A stretch of 64,000 nucleotides of DNA from the NCBI GenBank assembly GCA_024741835.1, contig JAENRP010000101.1:62001-126000 (forward strand), given 5' to 3'. This DNA is from Diplocarpon mali (Eukaryota > Ascomycota > Leotiomycetes > Helotiales > Drepanopezizaceae). Each line of letters begins with the position of its first letter. Within the stretch, counting starts at the first letter, position 1. The notes under the pieces were generated by a model. That model had not been told where the DNA came from. It ran no database searches and was given only the letters and a program-made list of their open reading frames with translations. Positions 12,440-26,083 of the stretch are shown in pieces. A program made the position numbers and the translations under genes.

Positions 12440-14343
12440 TGGGCGAACTCATCAACACCTGGTACCTGGTAAAACTGAATCCATAACTAAAGATTAAAAA
12501 TTATCAATATTTGACATTGAACGCTTGCAAAGGACAGGAGGAAAATACAGGTGAATGAGAATCACTCAGAAATATGGCAATGTTAATCAGACGACCTTAT
12601 GATTATGGTGCTCCAACTCGAGTTTTCAAAGGCGAGGTCGGGGGTAGCCGAGAATTAAACATTGCCTATGCTACTCGAAATCTCTTGGATCTCTTGGGTA
12701 TCTACGATTCTATAGATATAGGATATCAACTCGGTGTTTTCCTCGACTTGATACCTCCTTTGATTTAATACCTTATCTGATCTGATACCTTGTTCAATTT
12801 CCTCGGTTGGAATTCGAATTAAAAACTCAGAGTATGCAAAGTGTCATTAAGGAAATGTAGAGAAACAGTCTGATCCATATTCACAAAGATGGTATGATAT
12901 TTTAAGTTGTTGCATCTGTCTTTTATTATTACATCTATAATAGGAAGGCATCGTATACCTCCTTTAGCAATGACTATTTCGAGGATGCTTTCTTTGGTCA
13001 ATGGTACTGATGGTATCTCTTCCGGCCTACCGCCTTTGACTTAAATCTTTAATTTATTTGACGCTTCATCCGTCAATACCTCATTCGGCAACGCCTATTT
13101 GCAAAATACCAGTTATATCTTACCTAGCAGCACATCTTTTGGAAAAATCTCGGCCTGCAGGATCATCTGAAGTAGCAGATGAAAAGGTGATTGGAACCAC
13201 TGGGATCGTCGGGGAGGGGGTACAAGAATACGCGCAAGTACTTAATAGAATCACGCAAGTTCTGGCTGCGAGTAAAATATAGTTTGTCTGCATTCTCAGG
13301 CAAGGATCTGAATTCTATAGCAATTCTTATACTAATTTCTTGAAAATATTCGGTTAGTTTACATTTCAGCGGCTGACGACCCAAGGCAGTAAGCGAGTAA
13401 GAGCGCAACTCGAGGAAAGCAAAAGCAAGACTGGATAGGAAGCAGATGAAGGAGAAAGAGAGAAAGATTGAGTAGATCCATTCTAATATTACTACTTAGA
13501 AGCTATTGATAGCATTTTCCCACCCTGACTACGACGGAGTCTGCAGGCTCTTACTTTTTCTTGGGATTGATTTGGCCTTTTCTGCTGTAATATTTGAGTA
13601 ATTCATAACAGGCTATAATATAAGATAGTGTATATCTTAAATGGCTTAGTTCTAATAACTCGGGTAAAACATGCATAGTAAAGTAAGTAAATAACGGCAT
13701 GTAAAGGTTACCGTGCTAGTACTTATACCCTTGATACTAAAATCCTACTTGAATGTTTTAATTCTTAAAGGTGTCTCACAGATGTAATTGTAGAATGGTA
13801 GAAACGATTGAAACATTCAAATCTCTTAGTTTATCTCATTGTTCTACACATAAATATATCTACATATAAATAAATATGCGAAAGCACAGACATACCAGTC
13901 GAATTCTCGCATTACTGATCTTGCAACATTCGAGATCTCAAATATAGAAACAAGGCATTGGAAAAGAAAGGAAAGAAATCTCGGAGAGCTGAAGGAGGAA
14001 ATGGCAAAGTCGAGAAGAAGGAGGAAGAGGTCACATCTTCAAGCAAACTAGAGTTTGTACGACTAGAGCTGTTTCGATCGTTGGAAAGGAAGAACAGCCT
14101 GATATAAATACAAATCGCAAAACACCGATGGGTATCCACCGAAACCAGGCACTTAACGCTCGCTACATTTTCCTTTCCATCCTGGACTTATTTTCCCGCT
14201 AAGCCTGATACCTAATGAATGAAAATCGAAATCTGACAATGGCATTAGCATAATACTCTCAATAGTAACAACAACCAGAGAATAGAACCATTTAAGGAGT
14301 ATCATACCGTCTGAAAAAGGCCGTCGGTTCAAAACTGAGACGG
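12440..14343. other. AT-leaning intergenic stretch
   Basis: No gene can be supported. Short open frames (12574-12768 plus, 13058-13282 plus, 13912-14139 minus) lack motifs. The sequence is AT-rich but does not show the dense TAG/TAA pattern of the RIP block to its right. Confidence 0.45.
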
Positions 14344-14565
14344 TTACTTTGGGCATCTAATTCCCCATCCGGTGCTAGGAGCATAGCAATCCGCGCCACA
14401 GGTGGCCCTACCTTCAGGTCGGCATAAATCGCCGATAGCGTTCGTCTGCATTCGTATGGCCTTATTGTCGCTGTAGCAGCTGTCTTGGGCCCAGAACTCC
14501 TGCTCGCAGGCGGCGTAGCTGGTGGCGGCGAGCGCAAGGATGGCGAAAAAGTTGCGAACGAATAT
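14344..14565 (-). pseudogene. Small secreted cysteine-rich protein gene with start codon changed to ATA
   Basis: The frame from 14565 down to the TAA at 14346-14344 gives 73 codons. After the first codon it reads as a clean signal peptide (FVRNFFAILALAATSYA) followed by a mature region with six cysteines spaced C-x9-C-x17-C-x7-C-x3-C-x10-C, typical of three-disulphide small secreted proteins. The first codon is ATA (14565-14563). No in-frame ATG lies upstream before the stop near 14733, although a CA-rich leader-like sequence and a TATA motif precede it. I infer loss of the initiator by a G-to-A change, equivalent to CpA to TpA on the other strand, as RIP makes. Alternatives are an upstream 5' exon supplying the start or a non-AUG start. 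The product is effector-like or antimicrobial-like in form; its function is unknown. Confidence 0.6.
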
Positions 14566-14702
14566 TTTGAAGAGTTGGATATGGGTGCTGAGTGAGCAAT
14601 GAGTAAGTGATTGAGTGAATGTTTGGAAGAGTGTGAGGATAAAAATATGGATGAATGAATGATAGAGTCCTGATTTTCCACGTTCGCAGGAAATCAGGCT
14701 GT

Positions 14703-14710
14703 CTTTATAG
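14703..14710 (-). promoter_or_regulatory. TATA-like box upstream of the cysteine-rich gene
   Basis: The minus strand reads CTATAAAG about 140 nt upstream of the ATA codon at 14565. It is followed by a CA-rich leader (near 14640-14570) of the kind seen in fungal 5' UTRs. Confidence 0.4.
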
Positions 14711-15266
14711 AATCTGATCTCAAAGCCTACCTACCAAGAACACTCGAAATAGCTGGATCCCGAGGCCTCGTGGCATACAGAGGCCTGTTCAAAAACTCCG
14801 CGTCGGTTAAAAGGTCGATCAGTCCTCATACTATCAACTATTCGCAAGGCCAGTGTTTAGTTCTGGATTCTTGCGGTTCGTCGTTTCGTTTGGCTGGAAC
14901 GTACGCGCGCCCTAAACTTGGGCCGCGTTTACAGAAAAAAAGTAGCGGTTTCGAAACCAGACATCAGATATCAGACGAATAATCCGAAAATCCCCGACTC
15001 TTAATCCTCCGAGCCGACTCTTTCGACTGTCCTAATGCTGGCTATCAAGCCGCGTTTGGTCAGCGGCTAGAATCGACGTAGAGGGTGTATTCCCCTCTAT
15101 TGTTATGCAGTATGTAGCTAAATAACTCTTGTTTAGTCTAGTAGTTTGCAAGATCGAGGTAACAAAAAGCTAGGAGCTCCTGGCAAGTTCCGGAAATTCT
15201 TCTGGTACAATTTTCGTAGACCAGGGGACTGTAAAGCTGGTTGTTATTTAAAACTAGGTTGGGAAC

Positions 15267-15401
15267 TGTGGAGTGCTAGTCCGGAATAGGCTAGAATAGA
15301 GCACGTAGGCACTAGTGCAAGGGGGATAAAACTCATAGCTGTACTATACCTAATACAATAACCTTTTTCCCCTTTTCTAAGGTATTACTACCCCTACATT
15401 T
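15267..15401 (+). repeat. Left LTR of element B
   Basis: Starts TGTGGAGTGCTAGTCC and ends CCCCTACATTT. It matches 38302-38436 at equal length, with differences almost all C/T or G/A transitions. The preceding 5 bp are GGAAC. Confidence 0.9.
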
Positions 15402-16148
15402 AATGACCTACGTAGGGAGGCGTAGCAAGCTTTCTCATCTCTATTCGATCAAGTAGACTAATACTCAGACCCCTCTTGAAACTGAGTTAAGACGTAAAGA
15501 AGACTAGAGATACGTCCGATACCCCTATCATCTATATACTCGAAGATTTAGCAACTAACACTTTAGAATAAGCAATTGAAGAGGAACTTCAATAAGAGCA
15601 AGGAGAAGGGAATAATATAATTAGCATAAGAGTATAATAAGTAAGAGTCTTACCCTAAAGCTCTCCTTTAATAGGCGTTATCGACTCTATAGCTAGAAAA
15701 TTCTGCATATCTACCCGAACCTTATAAAGAAGGAGCAGATAATAAACCCTCTACTTTAGGACTAGCTTTAGGACTACTTATTCCTTCTCCCTTAATAGAA
15801 CTATTAAAGCTCTTAATAAGTCCTAGCTATTTAAAAATCCTATAAAAGGCCTAAAGGGACTATAAAGAAAGTATATACGATAGCAATACCTTTTTACTCT
15901 AGAAGCAGTAAGGCCGCTAGAGAAGCATCTTACTAATAGACCTATCTAACTTAGACCTAAGCACGCCTCTATTCTCCCTTACTATTATATAAGGAGACTT
16001 ATAGTATAAGGAGAGTATCTTGCCTCTATTCTACCCTATAAACTAGGACTTCTTTAAAGCTACTACTAAACAAAGGAATACCTAGTGCTCCTCCTTACTT
16101 AGCCTACTTAAATCAAGCTAACAACTGCCTCTAATAGCTATATGCTTT

Positions 16149-17480
16149 TAAAAGATGCCTAAGTTTAAGAGGTGCAAGGACTATAATAGAGAAATGCTAG
16201 CAGAGCTATAGCTCGATAGACTCGACTATAACTTTGAAGTGGATAGATAGTTCTTACCTCCCCTTGCAATCTACCTAAGAGCCATCTCCATCCTACTTAA
16301 GGGAGAGGCTTCTTACCGCTTCAGATCCAACTAGCAGATAAAGAGCATTATAGCCAATAGAATCACTGTTACTAAAGAAGATAGGCAAGAGGTAATCGAA
16401 TAGCTAAAGACTTAGTTCCTAAATAAGGATAATCCTATAAAGGAGCTAGACGTTATAATAGAGGTAGCCAATCTTTAGCAAGGCCCTCTTAAGAACTTGG
16501 CCTCTTACTATTAGAGAACTGCCGTATTGCTAAAGAAGACTAAAGGTAAGGATCTCGATCGGAATATCCCTCTATCCCTTATGCTTTTATAAAAGGATTC
16601 GGACTAATATATCCTTAAGTCTATTATATCGGCCTTTATACAAGGGGTATACGATAATAAGCTTAGATCATATGCCTTAAGTAATAATGTCCTACTACTT
16701 CCGTATCTCTAAAGAGCCTATAATACCCTTTGCTTATTATAATCTGCCCTTAAAGCTTAAGAGAAGATTAAAGCTAAGATCGAGAAGCAATAATACTATA
16801 AGCGCCTGGAGTCTTATATAGAGAACTGTTTAAGGGTCTTAGTTCAATCTGCCCTAGCCTCCCTTAATAATAGGAATCATACTCCTATTGCTAGAGAAGA
16901 CACTAGGAGATAATACTCAGCGCTAGCTATAACAATAAGAGGGTATTAACCTCCTCTTACCTCTAAGCCTATTCTTAAATAACCAACCCCTGCTTTAAAG
17001 AACCTAACCGCCCTTTATTAAGATATATCACTAATCTTCCATACTTAAGGCTATTGTCTTAAATACAATACCTAGAACTAGCAAAGTAACTATCGAGACC
17101 CTTAGAGAAGGATAGCTTAGAATCTAAACCTAGAATGAAAGGGGGCGTCGAACTATAATATTAGTATACCTCTCTACTAGCAGTACGCTTTAAAACCGGC
17201 CTCCGACTTATCTAATCCCTTTATCAACCGATCGAGGATATAGAATAGAACTAGGGACAGGCCTTTATATATTAAATGCAGGAAGTATAGCTACTATAAG
17301 GATAAATGTATAAGGTAGCCCTTAACCTCTTAAGAGAAAGCCTACCTTAGGTCAATCGTCTTTCCTAAGTCTGCTACCTTAGTTTATTATATTAAGATCT
17401 ATATAAAAGAAGGGCAGCGCTATAATTATAAGAGGCATGCTAATAGTAGTCGCTTTATAGCGCTTACACCTGCCTCTATT
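16149..17480 (+). pseudogene. Element B gag remnant
   Basis: From the ATG at 16149 one frame reads a gag-like protein (MPKFKRCKDYNREMLAEL and onward) broken only by TAG/TAA at expected Gln/Trp codons. A degraded CCHC zinc-knuckle-like segment (KCRKYSYYKDKC) lies near 17267-17310. In living gypsy elements this region packages RNA into virus-like particles. Boundaries are approximate because of the stops. Confidence 0.6.
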
Positions 17481-19059
17481 AAAATAGATCCTAAAATAAG
17501 GATATCACTAAAAGAATTTAATAAATTGAGAAGAGCAGTAGTAGAGGATATTAACGAACCTATTATAGTCTTCAACCTAGTAGAAGTAGGAGGTATTAAA
17601 TATTATAACATTATATATAATATTAAAGAAGATGCACCTCCTTTAGCTACCTCCTTTTTAGCAGATAGGAAAGGGGTTTAAAAGAGAGTACAAATAGCTG
17701 GTTTATTAGATAATACTACCTAAGCCAAGCCTAAAAGACAGCCTTGCAAAAGATAGGCTAATGCAAAGTCTATAAGAAAGAAGAAGGCAATACTAAGGGA
17801 GAAGAAGCTACGCCATTTGCATAAGATAGTTAAATAAGAAGGCGATGGCCCTATCAATTACATTAAGCTAGCAAAAGGATTTAAGATCTTAATGAATTTG
17901 CTAGATTTATTTCAACTATCTTTAGAGGTATTAAAGCAATTTCGCAATCTCTTTACCTATTGGAACTAGAAAAGGCAAAAGAAGGCTACTTTCTTAGGAG
18001 TAGCACCTAAGGGCACTAAGCCCCCTTTACCATTAGCTACTTAATCGAACCTTACGAAGCTCCTGCCTAGCGTATACCTTAATAAGAAGGCCTAGAAAGT
18101 ACTTATATTAATCAAAGTGAAGGAGGAGGAAGAAGAGATAGTAGTAGATCTGCCTATTAGTATAAGTACTATTGATTAAGGCAGTAATATTTTACTTACT
18201 TCTTAAAGACTTAAGAAGGCTCTCAATCTTATAAAGCGTTCCCTTAATTTAGAAGGCTACTTAAAGGTAACCTATAGTATTATAGATAGAGAGATATATG
18301 ACTTAACTAGCTATATATCGTTTGAGATTAGAGTTTAAAGCATCTAGCGTAAGGTGGACTCCTTCTTAAGATCAAATAGCCCTTTAAAGAAAACTGAGCT
18401 ATCTCTCCTTCTAAGTCTACCTTAGCTATATATAGTTGATATAAAACTAAACATTTAAAAGAGTAAGATCACTATTAGAGGGAATATACTAAGAGAGAAA
18501 CCTATTACTATTATAAGACCGCAATTCACTCTTAGCCTAGGTTTAAACTTATTGCTTTATCTAAAGGAGAAACTATAGAAAATACCCCTTAAGAACCTAA
18601 CGGTAAGACTTGCACCTAAAGACTTTAATATTTCTACTACTAACGACTTAGAAAGCAATAGCAACTTTAAAAGCAAAACCGACTCTAAGGATGAATAGGA
18701 TTTTTAGATCATCGGCGACGCCTTAGGAAGGCATTAAACTCAGCTATAGTAAAGAGCTGCCTCTTACTTTAAGTAGTCGATCTGCTAGCTTTAAAGGAGA
18801 TAAAGGAAGTAGAAGATCACTTTAAAACTAAGGAGGGATAGAGATAGACATCTATACCAGCTTTAAAAGCTCTATTTAGACTAGTAAAAGGATAAGGCAT
18901 AATAGGAAGGAGGAGTGCCGAGTCTTTGCATAATTGGAAGGAAGAATTAGGACCTAGGAGCAGAAGAATCCAACTCGAAAGCTCGCAGAAGCTATTTGCA
19001 TAATTACATTTATCGCTTTTAATAAGCTACAATAATAAGGAGACCTTTATACCTAGCTT

Positions 19060-20050
19060 CCTAATTGATCAGCGGGTAAGAAGGCTCCTAATAGAACAGC
19101 CTCTTAAGAGCGACCTAAAGGAATGGCTAAGAGGCTGCAAAATGACCTTTGGGCCTGATATTCCTAAGAACCGGTTAAAAGAGGTCTAGCAGCTTCTATA
19201 TACCTATAGAGCGGTCAACTCTAATGGACTTACTAATATTCCCTATACTAACCTCTATACCTATTAAGCCTGAATCCCAAAAGACGCTATTCTAGTAGCT
19301 AATAATACTATAAGGCGATATAACCCTTATAAGCTAGCGTAGCTAAATAAGACAATTACTAAAGGAATAGACTATAGAATATTTAAGAGTACCTTTCTTA
19401 CTAACTACCGACTTTCTGATTAGAACTCTCACCTATACCTAGTCGCAAAGAGCTTAAAGAGCAAAGCGTCTATAAGAGAATATAGGGTCACCTTTGACTA
19501 CTCTAGAATTAAAGAGATTATACCAGGTTATATAATAATTAGTTTATCTAAATGCTTTAATTATTTAAGTAACCCTTAATACTAGCTATTTATATAGCTA
19601 GACCTAAAGCATACATACTAGTTAGTCAATTTAGACCTAGATCACTAATACTTCTACGCCTTTTCTACGCCTAGCTATTGCTAGTTGCAACCTACGAGAA
19701 TGCCTTAAGGGGCTGCCTCTTTAGCATTCTTAATAAATAAACTTATAAAGCTTATTTTTAGCCCTATTCTTATATTAGAGAGAGCTATTGCTAAGGGTAG
19801 AGATGATTTAGAGCCTTCTCTATTCTCTTCTATTTTCGCAGATAATTGCGTTCGATTATAGTATCTAATATTTTATATAAACAATATCTTTAAAGGTTTC
19901 TCCGATTTTAAGGCAGCATTTGCTTTCTTATACAATTACCTCCTTCTTAGGCTCTTATAGTCTAGGCTAAAGCTATCCTTTAAGAAATGCCTCCTTTTTA
20001 TAATTAAGGTGCTAGTCTTAGGCATCTGATATAGAGTAAGAGGCAAGACT
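19060..20050 (+). pseudogene. Element B reverse transcriptase, 5' part
   Basis: The frame contains a gypsy RT palm-like stretch: a VNLDLDH segment, then LQPTRMPQGAAS near 19690-19710 and a LEPSLFSSIFADN-type stretch with the catalytic aspartates altered near 19810-19850, ending in the connecting FLYNYLLLRLL and KLSFKKC motifs. RIP stops break it. Reading resumes in the same protein at 27636 (frame with EVRRFLRAI) after the chromovirus insertion. Confidence 0.7.
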
Positions 20051-20055
20051 ATTAT

Positions 20056-20362
20056 TGTAACGGCTGCACCTCCACTTAGTGCAATTACCTAGGAGTACGG
20101 CGTTTTAAGGTTTCGCAATCTCGATTTGATATAGGGTTTTTTCAAATCGACCCTAAAGGTGCAAAAGGATATTCTTATATAATATTATATAAATGGACAA
20201 AGAGCCTTAAGCTGCTTATATATATAAGGAAGAAGGGCTCTCCCTTAAGGAGGGCTCTTTAACTTCTTCGTTTCCTTTGTATTAGACCTATAGAATACAC
20301 CTTTTGCACTACTTCTTGCTCTTATACTTAATCTCGCACTTTAGCAGTTTTATATTATTATA
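20056..20362 (+). repeat. 5' LTR of chromovirus A
   Basis: Begins TGTAACGGCTGCACC and ends in the ttattata region. It is colinear with 27324-27630 at identical length, with scattered transition differences. Confidence 0.92.
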
Positions 20363-20599
20363 TTAAATGAAGAAGTTCTTCTCTGCTAAGGACAGCTTTT
20401 AATAATATCCTACCCCTTTTGAAATTCGATTCGCAGTTGTTTCGACTTTCGATAGAGTTAAGATCTTAAAGATCTTTTAGATAAACTAAGAGCTTAAGTG
20501 TAGCTTATTAACTAGTATAATCGAGGAACGCTTTTATTAGCCGGATTTTCTTAACTACTCCTTTTATAAAAGTGCTATAGGTAGAAGTTAGAAGAGCAC

Positions 20600-23500
20600 T
20601 ATACTATTAGAACCCTTTTTCTATAGAACCCCTTTTTAACCGAATTACTATTAAAACTAAAATTGGTAAAATGAATTCCCTACTAATCGGAAGTTAGCAA
20701 ATATAGAATATACCTAGTTCATTTAAGGAACTAGCTTCTATAGGAAGTACCCCTACCCTAGCCCTTAGGGCCAGACCTTCCTCTGCTACTAAAGGCAAGA
20801 GATTATAATACTATAGCTAAGCCAACTGAGATAAATAAGACTTTTCAAACCTAAATATATTATAAGGAATAGTCTTAGGTTTAAAAGAATCCTTGCAATG
20901 CTAAGATCAATCTAATCGATAATTGCAAAGTAAGATTAGTAAGATTGCCTAAGCTATCTCTAGCCTAAAGACCCTAGCTTATTAAAGCTAAGAGATAGCT
21001 TAGCGCATATATTAGACTACTAAGCGAGAATCCACCTACTTTTACTAAAGCGAGACTTAGCCTCCTTTAGAAGTCGATATAGATATAAAATAGCTAAAAA
21101 TTCAATTGATTGAAAAGATTACCCCTTTTAATAATAGAACCTCTTTAATATATAAGCAGTAGTTAGCTTTAGTCTAAGACCGATTGCAAGTTAATGCCGA
21201 CTTATATCCGAATGAGCGAGCTCGCTAAGTTTTAATTTAAGGATCTACTATAGGATAAGCCTAAATGTACCTTAAACCTTAGTACCTTTTAAAGACTAAC
21301 CCCTTTCGAAATTATTAAGAAATAGTGGAATTGCTAAGCAATTACTTTTTGACTAGCTAAGAGGTAGACCTATTTCAATCTACTTTTCATTACCTTTATA
21401 TAAGAGAAGCCGGTTATTCTAAAGAAACTTTCCTTTAGTTTTAGGCCTAATTCTAATTTGCCGCAATCTAAGGAGAGGTCTTAAGATCTAAGTAGTTCTT
21501 CTTTATATAGAATAAGATTACCCTTTAGCTTAAAGCTACCTACGCTCTAGCTAAGGCCTTTTAAGGAAAGGACTATACTATTATAATTAACTAATTGAAT
21601 GCCCTTAATGCCGAACGCTAAAGTAACTAACTTCTTAACCCTTTAATTAGAAGTAAGGCGACCCTAGTATTATATCAGAAGATATCCGGTTTGCTCTTTA
21701 ATAAGGCCGCTTGCGGTCCAAGCGCTAGAAATACTACCTGAATTTCTAGGCCACTAGCCCTAAAGCCTACTACCCCTTTTTATTAAGATATGCCAGCTAA
21801 GGCTAGTTCTCTTACTTTACCCTTTAAGCAAGCCACTTATTAGACCTATAGTAAAACTAGTTACTATAAGACTAAGTGCCCTTTTATAAGTAAGATTAAT
21901 ACCTTAGAAGATGCAAAAGAAGATAATCCGACTTTAGACTTAATTAAGAATAGGGTTGAAATAGAGGAAGATTAGGAAAATAAAGAGGCTTAAGAAAAGA
22001 CTCTTACTTAAGCCTGCGAAAGTGCGACTTATTGAAGCTAGATCTTAACTCTTTAATAAGAGGAAAGCAATTCCTAACCTCTTATACTATTAGTATAAAT
22101 AGACTTAGAGTATTGTTATTAGCTTTAATAGATACTAAAGCCCTTAGTTACCTGTTTTTAAATCGTTCCCTTTTTATACGCCTTTCGAAAGCGACTAGCT
22201 TTAAAATTCTTCCTCTTCTAGCCCCTATTCCTATCTATAGATTTTAAAATACCGTTTGCATATAAGCTATACACTATATACGCTTTCACTTAATAATTAA
22301 TAGAAGGCGTATTTACAACTACCCTTAGGTTATTCTCAACTTAGGCTAGCGCGATGCTATTATTAGAGTTAAATAGATACGCCGATTCCGACTTAAACTT
22401 GATCTAAAGGAAAACCGATTTGTATAGCCTTTATATTATCCCCTATTTCCCTGATTTGCAAAGGAAATCGTCATTTGTCTTCCTCCTTTTAAAGGACTTC
22501 GGATCCGATCCGATTATCAAGCTGATATTAATTATAGAGAATGAGAAATGGCTATAGATAAAGCTTAATAGATTAATAGAAGATAGTCTTACATTAATTT
22601 AATAGCTTTAGCTAGGCGCAAGATCCCTATTGCTATTACTAGGCCAGCGCCCCTGCCTATAACTAAGCTAGATCTAGGAAAATAGTCTAATATGAATCGA
22701 CTATAATCTGACCCTATTCGCAAATGCCTTAAAGCTGCAGTTCCTATTTGCGAAATTAGTATTAACGCCTTTTATTATAATATAAAGCGTAAGGAGATAG
22801 AGTTCTTTTAAACTAGTATTTATAAAGTGGATAGGATTCTAAAGGAAAGATATAAGCTTAAGAATCCTAATATTGAAAAGCTAATTAACGATCGACTCTT
22901 AAAATAGTACTAATCTCTAAGATAAGCTTTCTTAAAAAGGGATATAAATACCCTCCCTTCCTATTAGTACTATAATTATAAGATATAGCTAAAAGGGCCC
23001 TTGCCTAATGCTTATTCGCCCCTTTACTATCAATCTATTAAAGAGCTTAAGGTTATAAAGGAGTACTTACTTAAGAATTTAAATAAAGGCTTTATTAAGA
23101 TAAGTACTAGCCCCTTTGCTTTGCTAGTGCTATTTATAAAGAAGGCCGACGGTAGCCTTCGATTTTATATAGACTACTGGAAGCTAAACGTACTAACTCG
23201 GAAGGACGCTTACCCGATTCCGAGGATAGACGAGCTCTTAAGGCGAGTATCTAAAGCTAAGATTTTTATAAAACTGGATATTCAAGCCGCTTTCAATCGG
23301 ATACGAATAGACCCTAAATCAAAGGAATATACTACTTTTCAAATAAGGTATAGATCTTATAAATGCAAGGTTCTCCTATTTAGCCTTTGTAATAGACCTA
23401 GTACTTATTAGTAGTATATGAATAATATTCTCTTAGATTACTTAAATAATTTTTATATAGCATATTTAGATAATATTTTAATTTACTTTAAGAATGTTAA

Positions 23501-25900
23501 GGAGCACTAGGGTTATATTAAAAAGGTATTAAAACGACTCTTAGAGGCTAGCCTTTAAGTAGATATTAAGAAATACAAGTTCTATATTACTTAAACTTAA
23601 TATTTTAAATATATTCTAATAATAACTAGGATTGAACTAGACCTTGAAAAGGTCGAACTATTATGCAATTAGAAGTACTTAAAAACTGTTACTAAAGTAA
23701 AGTCCTACTTAGGATTTTGCGAGTTCTATTAATAATTCATTTGCAACTTTAGGCTAATTACTAAACCCCTTTCTATTTTAACCTAACTAATAGTGCCTTA
23801 GAATTAAATAGAAGAGTGCCGAATCGCTTTTAAAGAGCTTTGCAAATAGCTGCTCTTGATTTAGCGGATTTACTATTTTAACCCCGACTTGCCTATAAAG
23901 CTGGAAACTGATACTTCTAATAGTATTATCGCTAGAGTACTTTCTTAGCAATACTCTAATAAGTAATAGTACTTAATTGGCTTCTATTTGTATATACTCT
24001 TTAATTATAAACCTAATTAGGAAATATATAATAAGGAACTCTTTGCTATTATAGAATCCTATTATAAATGGAAACCTAAGCTTATATCACTTAAGGAGCG
24101 AGTTAATATTTACTTAAATTACCGCTCCCTTAAGTACTTTATAATTACTAAGGTTTTAACTGCAAAATAGTACTAATAGATGGAATTCCTATTTGACTTC
24201 AATTTTCAAATTGTATATACTTTAAATAAAGATAATTAAAAGGCTAATATTCTTAGCTGCTAAGAGTAGGATATGCCAGTTTATAAATAAGCGAAGCTAG
24301 ATAGCCGATCCTAGGTTCTAATTTCCCTAGCCTAATTAGACCTTTAAATTAATACCGAACTGGCTAATAAATTTCTCGCTGAATCTACTAAAGGCACCTT
24401 TGCCCTAATGTTAATTAATGCTCTTAATTCGACCTTAAATTGACTTAAGGATTCCTTTAATTTGATTAAAAAGCTTTATTAAAATAATCGCAAATCCTTT
24501 TAAAAGATTCGTACCAACCTCCTTAAAAACTACTCTTTAAAAGACAGATTGCTTTGCTTTAAGAAGCATTTCTGCATATGCTATAATACTCCCTTATACA
24601 CTTATCTAATTTAAAAAGCTTATAACCAACCTTTAAGCGCGCACCCTAGTAGCTTAAAGACCTATTAGCTACTTACTCCTAAGTACTATTAGGTTAAGAT
24701 AGGTTCGGACTGCAAAAGATTTATTACAAACTATAGACCTTATTAATTCTCGCATTTAAAGACAATTAAATAATAAGGCCTTTTGCAGCCTCTTCCTATT
24801 CTTAACTATCCTATATAGCACTTATATATAGATTTTAAGGATTTCCCTTCTAATAAGCACAGTTTTAATCGAATCCTAGTTTTTATAAACTGACTTAGTA
24901 AGAGCGCTATTATAATTCCTTATTATAAAGATATCGACGCTTAAGGAACTGCCCGATTATTCGTTTAGTAGATATATTGATTCGGCTATACTTTAAAGAC
25001 AATTACCTTAGACTAAGGCCCTTAATTTGTCTCCTCATTTTGAAAAGAGTTTTGCTATATTATTAGTATTAAGATTAAACTCTCTATAGTATACTATAAA
25101 GAGACTAACGGCCAAACGGAGATTATAAATAAGTATATTAATTTAAGGCTATAGCCTTTTATTAATTACTATTAAGATAATTAGAATAAACTGATTCCGT
25201 TAATGGATTATACGCAATCGACTCTCCTTTACGCTTTAATTAGTATAACCCTATATTAGCTTAGGTATAGAGTCGCGCCTTAGACAAGTTGGGACTGGAT
25301 CTTTCTAAAACCGTCTAGCTTATAGGAGAGATTGAATTAAGCAAAGGCTAAGCTAATAGTAGAGAGAATGTACGCAGCTTAAGAAGTAGTAAAAGGCAAT
25401 ATGGAATGCGCTTAAGAGAAAATGCGTAAGTCTATAAATTAATACTAAAAGGAGATTAATTAAAAACTTAAAGATATAATCTACCTTTTAATAAAGAATC
25501 TTAAGAACTACCGCCTTAATAGGAAACTGGCTAATCAATAGGAGGGTCCTTTTAAGGTCCTTAAGAAGGTAAGCAATTTATATTAAATCAAGCTGCTTAT
25601 AGGTTTTATAATATACGATATCTTCGCACTAAAGCTACTATTCAAAGATCTGCAGAACCCTTTGCTAGGTTAGGAACAACCCTAGCCTACTATAAAGAAG
25701 ATCGCTAAGTAAGAAGAGTACGAAGTATCTGAGATACTAAGTGTACGCCTATTTTAAGGGAAACTAGAGTATTAGGTCAAATGGACTAGTTATAATCCTA
25801 ATTTAAGTTAGTATCGCACCTTAAATTTTATAAGGTTACTATATAAGATTCGCGACTTTTACTAGGCTAACCTTACAAAGCTAGGACTACTTTAAAACCT
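20600..25900 (+). pseudogene. Chromovirus A gag-pol remnant with chromodomain
   Basis: Readable islands appear between RIP stops. A protease with DTKA in place of the DTGA active-site motif is in the frame 22032-22247. An intact RT island at 23001-23411 includes NLNKGFIKISTSPFALLVLF, ADGSLRFYIDYWKLN, YPIPRIDELL and KLDIQAAFNRIRI. RNase H follows (~23880-24200), then the integrase zinc-binding and catalytic region (~24500-25300). A chromodomain near 25705-25800 (YEVSEILSVRLF, then LEY.VKWTSYNPNLS) ends the polyprotein. Chromodomains direct integration toward methylated-H3K9 chromatin. The element cannot be functional. Confidence 0.85.
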
Positions 25901-26032
25901 ATAAGCTTAACTAAAAGCTTAGGAAAGCAGTATAGAAGATTATAGTCACTTAAAAGATAATAGGCCAGACGCGAAATAGGTTAGTAAATAAATCTAAAAA
26001 TACAAATAAAAAAAAAAAAAGGAGAAAAATAA

Positions 26033-26083
26033 NNNNNNNNNNNNNNNNNNNNNNNNNNNNNNNNNNNNNNNNNNNNNNNNNNN
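26033..26083. other. Assembly gap (51 N)
   Basis: N run inside chromovirus A, just after the poly-A-rich end of the pol region and before the downstream segment. Confidence 1.
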
